A stretch of 14,869 bases of DNA. Origin: Methanocorpusculum sp. Its GTDB lineage: Archaea; Halobacteriota; Methanomicrobia; Methanomicrobiales; Methanocorpusculaceae. The position numbers were made by a program, and so were the translations under genes. The DNA is taken from NCBI GenBank assembly GCA_029986195.1, contig DALTYF010000004.1, positions 1 to 14,869 on the forward strand, written 5' to 3'. Positions 14,163 to 14,869 of the stretch are shown in pieces (the stretch's first letter is position 1; each line of letters opens with the position of its first letter). The notes beneath the pieces are model-generated. The model was not told the origin of the DNA, made no database searches, and saw only the letters and a program-made list of their open reading frames with translations.

Positions 14163-14869
14163 TTATTTGTTTCCGGCAGGTACTTGTTTCAGGAAAAACT
14201 GCAGGTAGCGCAGGAGTACGTACACCACCAACACTGCAGCAATCCCCGTCTGCGTCAGCGCAACTCCCTCCATCAGCGGCAGTGCATGTCCCGTGAAGGT
14301 TTCCAGATAGTTGGTGACTTGGGTGGATGCGGTTGCTGCGATGACGAACGGGAAGGTGAATGCGGCGTAACTTGGGTAGAATGGGAGACTGCGGTAGCTG
14401 ATAACCTTTTGCAGGGCAAAGAGATAGAGCAGGCAGGCAACAATATAGAGTCCGATCAAAAATTCCGGGGATACCGGCGTTACGGTCTCTATATAGGCGG
14501 TAAGGCAGAGGCTTGCCGGTGCTGCGTAGATACAGATCAGGGGTTTTACCGGGTTGGGCACCTCAGGCAGCCGTACATACCGCACGGTTACTGGGATGAA
14601 CACGATGAGGAATGCGGCAAACCCGATCCAGAATGCCGCGGTCGCAATCTCAGGTTGTTCAAATACAGGGGCGGTAACCGCGGCTGCGGCGATTCCGACG
14701 TACACGATGTAGTAGTTTGCAAGGACGTTCTGCAATCTGGCGTTCCGGACAAATCTGAGGGTGTAATACACCATGAGTACACCGTGCAGAAGGATTGCGG
14801 CAAGCCACATGCCGTGTGCGGCGCTGTTGCTGTACGGCTCAAGGAAGGTACTCAGGATCATCATCGCCA
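14163..14869 (-). CDS. TDT-family (TehA/SLAC1-like) transporter, 5' end cut by window edge
   Basis: The minus frame is open from the right edge to the TAA at 14163, giving about 235 residues; the N-terminus lies outside. The residues are highly hydrophobic, with around seven or eight membrane-spanning stretches separated by short polar turns, e.g. WLAAILLHGVLMVYYTL, LANYYIVYVGIAAAAVTAP, FWIGFAAFLIVFIPV, PLICIYAAPASLCLTAY and YPSYAAFTFPFVIAATAS. The IYAAPASLCLTAY and YPSYAAFTFPFVI segments are typical of the tellurite-resistance/dicarboxylate transporter (TDT) family, whose SLAC1 and TehA members are anion channels with five helical hairpins. The substrate is unknown. A normal member is about 300-340 residues, so roughly a quarter is missing. 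An in-frame ATG at 14864 is probably internal, given that hydrophobic sequence would be expected before it. Confidence 0.8.
   Translation of the reverse strand, partial: AMMILSTFLEPYSNSAAHGMWLAAILLHGVLMVYYTLRFVRNARLQNVLANYYIVYVGIAAAAVTAPVFEQPEIATAAFWIGFAAFLIVFIPVTVRYVRLPEVPNPVKPLICIYAAPASLCLTAYIETVTPVSPEFLIGLYIVACLLYLFALQKVISYRSLPFYPSYAAFTFPFVIAATASTQVTNYLETFTGHALPLMEGVALTQTGIAAVLVVYVLLRYLQFFLKQVPAGNK

Overview
The window looks like chromosomal DNA of a methanogenic euryarchaeon, most likely an order Methanomicrobiales member close to Methanocorpusculum. This rests on remembered family distributions, not on a search. The pointers are a methanogenesis marker protein 12 (UPF0285) gene, an MptE-type methanopterin pathway kinase, an archaeal-type S-adenosyl/S-inosylhomocysteine hydrolase, an archaeal Thg1-like enzyme, a COG1031 radical SAM protein, a PRC-barrel protein, AT-rich TATA-like boxes about 25-30 nt before several start codons (leaderless or short-leader transcripts), and oligo-T terminators. 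Base composition is moderately GC-rich. No transposase, integrase, phage gene, CRISPR array or rRNA was seen.

Layout. 1-806 (minus): marker 12, cut by the left edge. 901-2394 (plus): a J-domain co-chaperone followed by a cysteine-containing protein of unknown function. 2420-3646 (minus): ahcY. 3719-5277 (plus): hisF, directly abutting and overlapping an N-terminally truncated methyltransferase, then a 90-residue protein of unknown function. 5303-7063 (minus): bacterial-type thrS without its TGS domain. 7263-7336 (minus): tRNA-Lys(CUU). 7458-11215 (plus): a tightly overlapping set of three genes, TrkA-N/DHH phosphoesterase, mptE-like kinase and COG1031 radical SAM enzyme. 11212-11664 (minus): a GNAT acetyltransferase. 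11773-13623 (plus): PRC-barrel protein, thg1 and a broken dapF. 13624-14162: 539 bp without a credible gene between convergent 3' ends, rich in inverted repeats. 14163-14869 (minus): a TDT (TehA/SLAC1-like) membrane protein cut by the right edge.

Most genes are housekeeping: one-carbon/SAM recycling (ahcY), histidine and lysine/peptidoglycan-type biosynthesis (hisF, dapF), translation (thrS, tRNA-Lys, thg1), cofactor synthesis (mptE) and protein quality control (J protein). Three things stand out. First, two probable internal deletions, in dapF and at the hisF/methyltransferase border, whose junctions share the same 11-mer, TGCGGCAACGG. Second, a nested hairpin element in the 13.8-14.03 kb gap that could be a structured RNA or a small repeat element. 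Third, the conserved-looking DHH-mptE-COG1031 operon, which places two poorly understood enzymes next to a methanopterin biosynthesis step.
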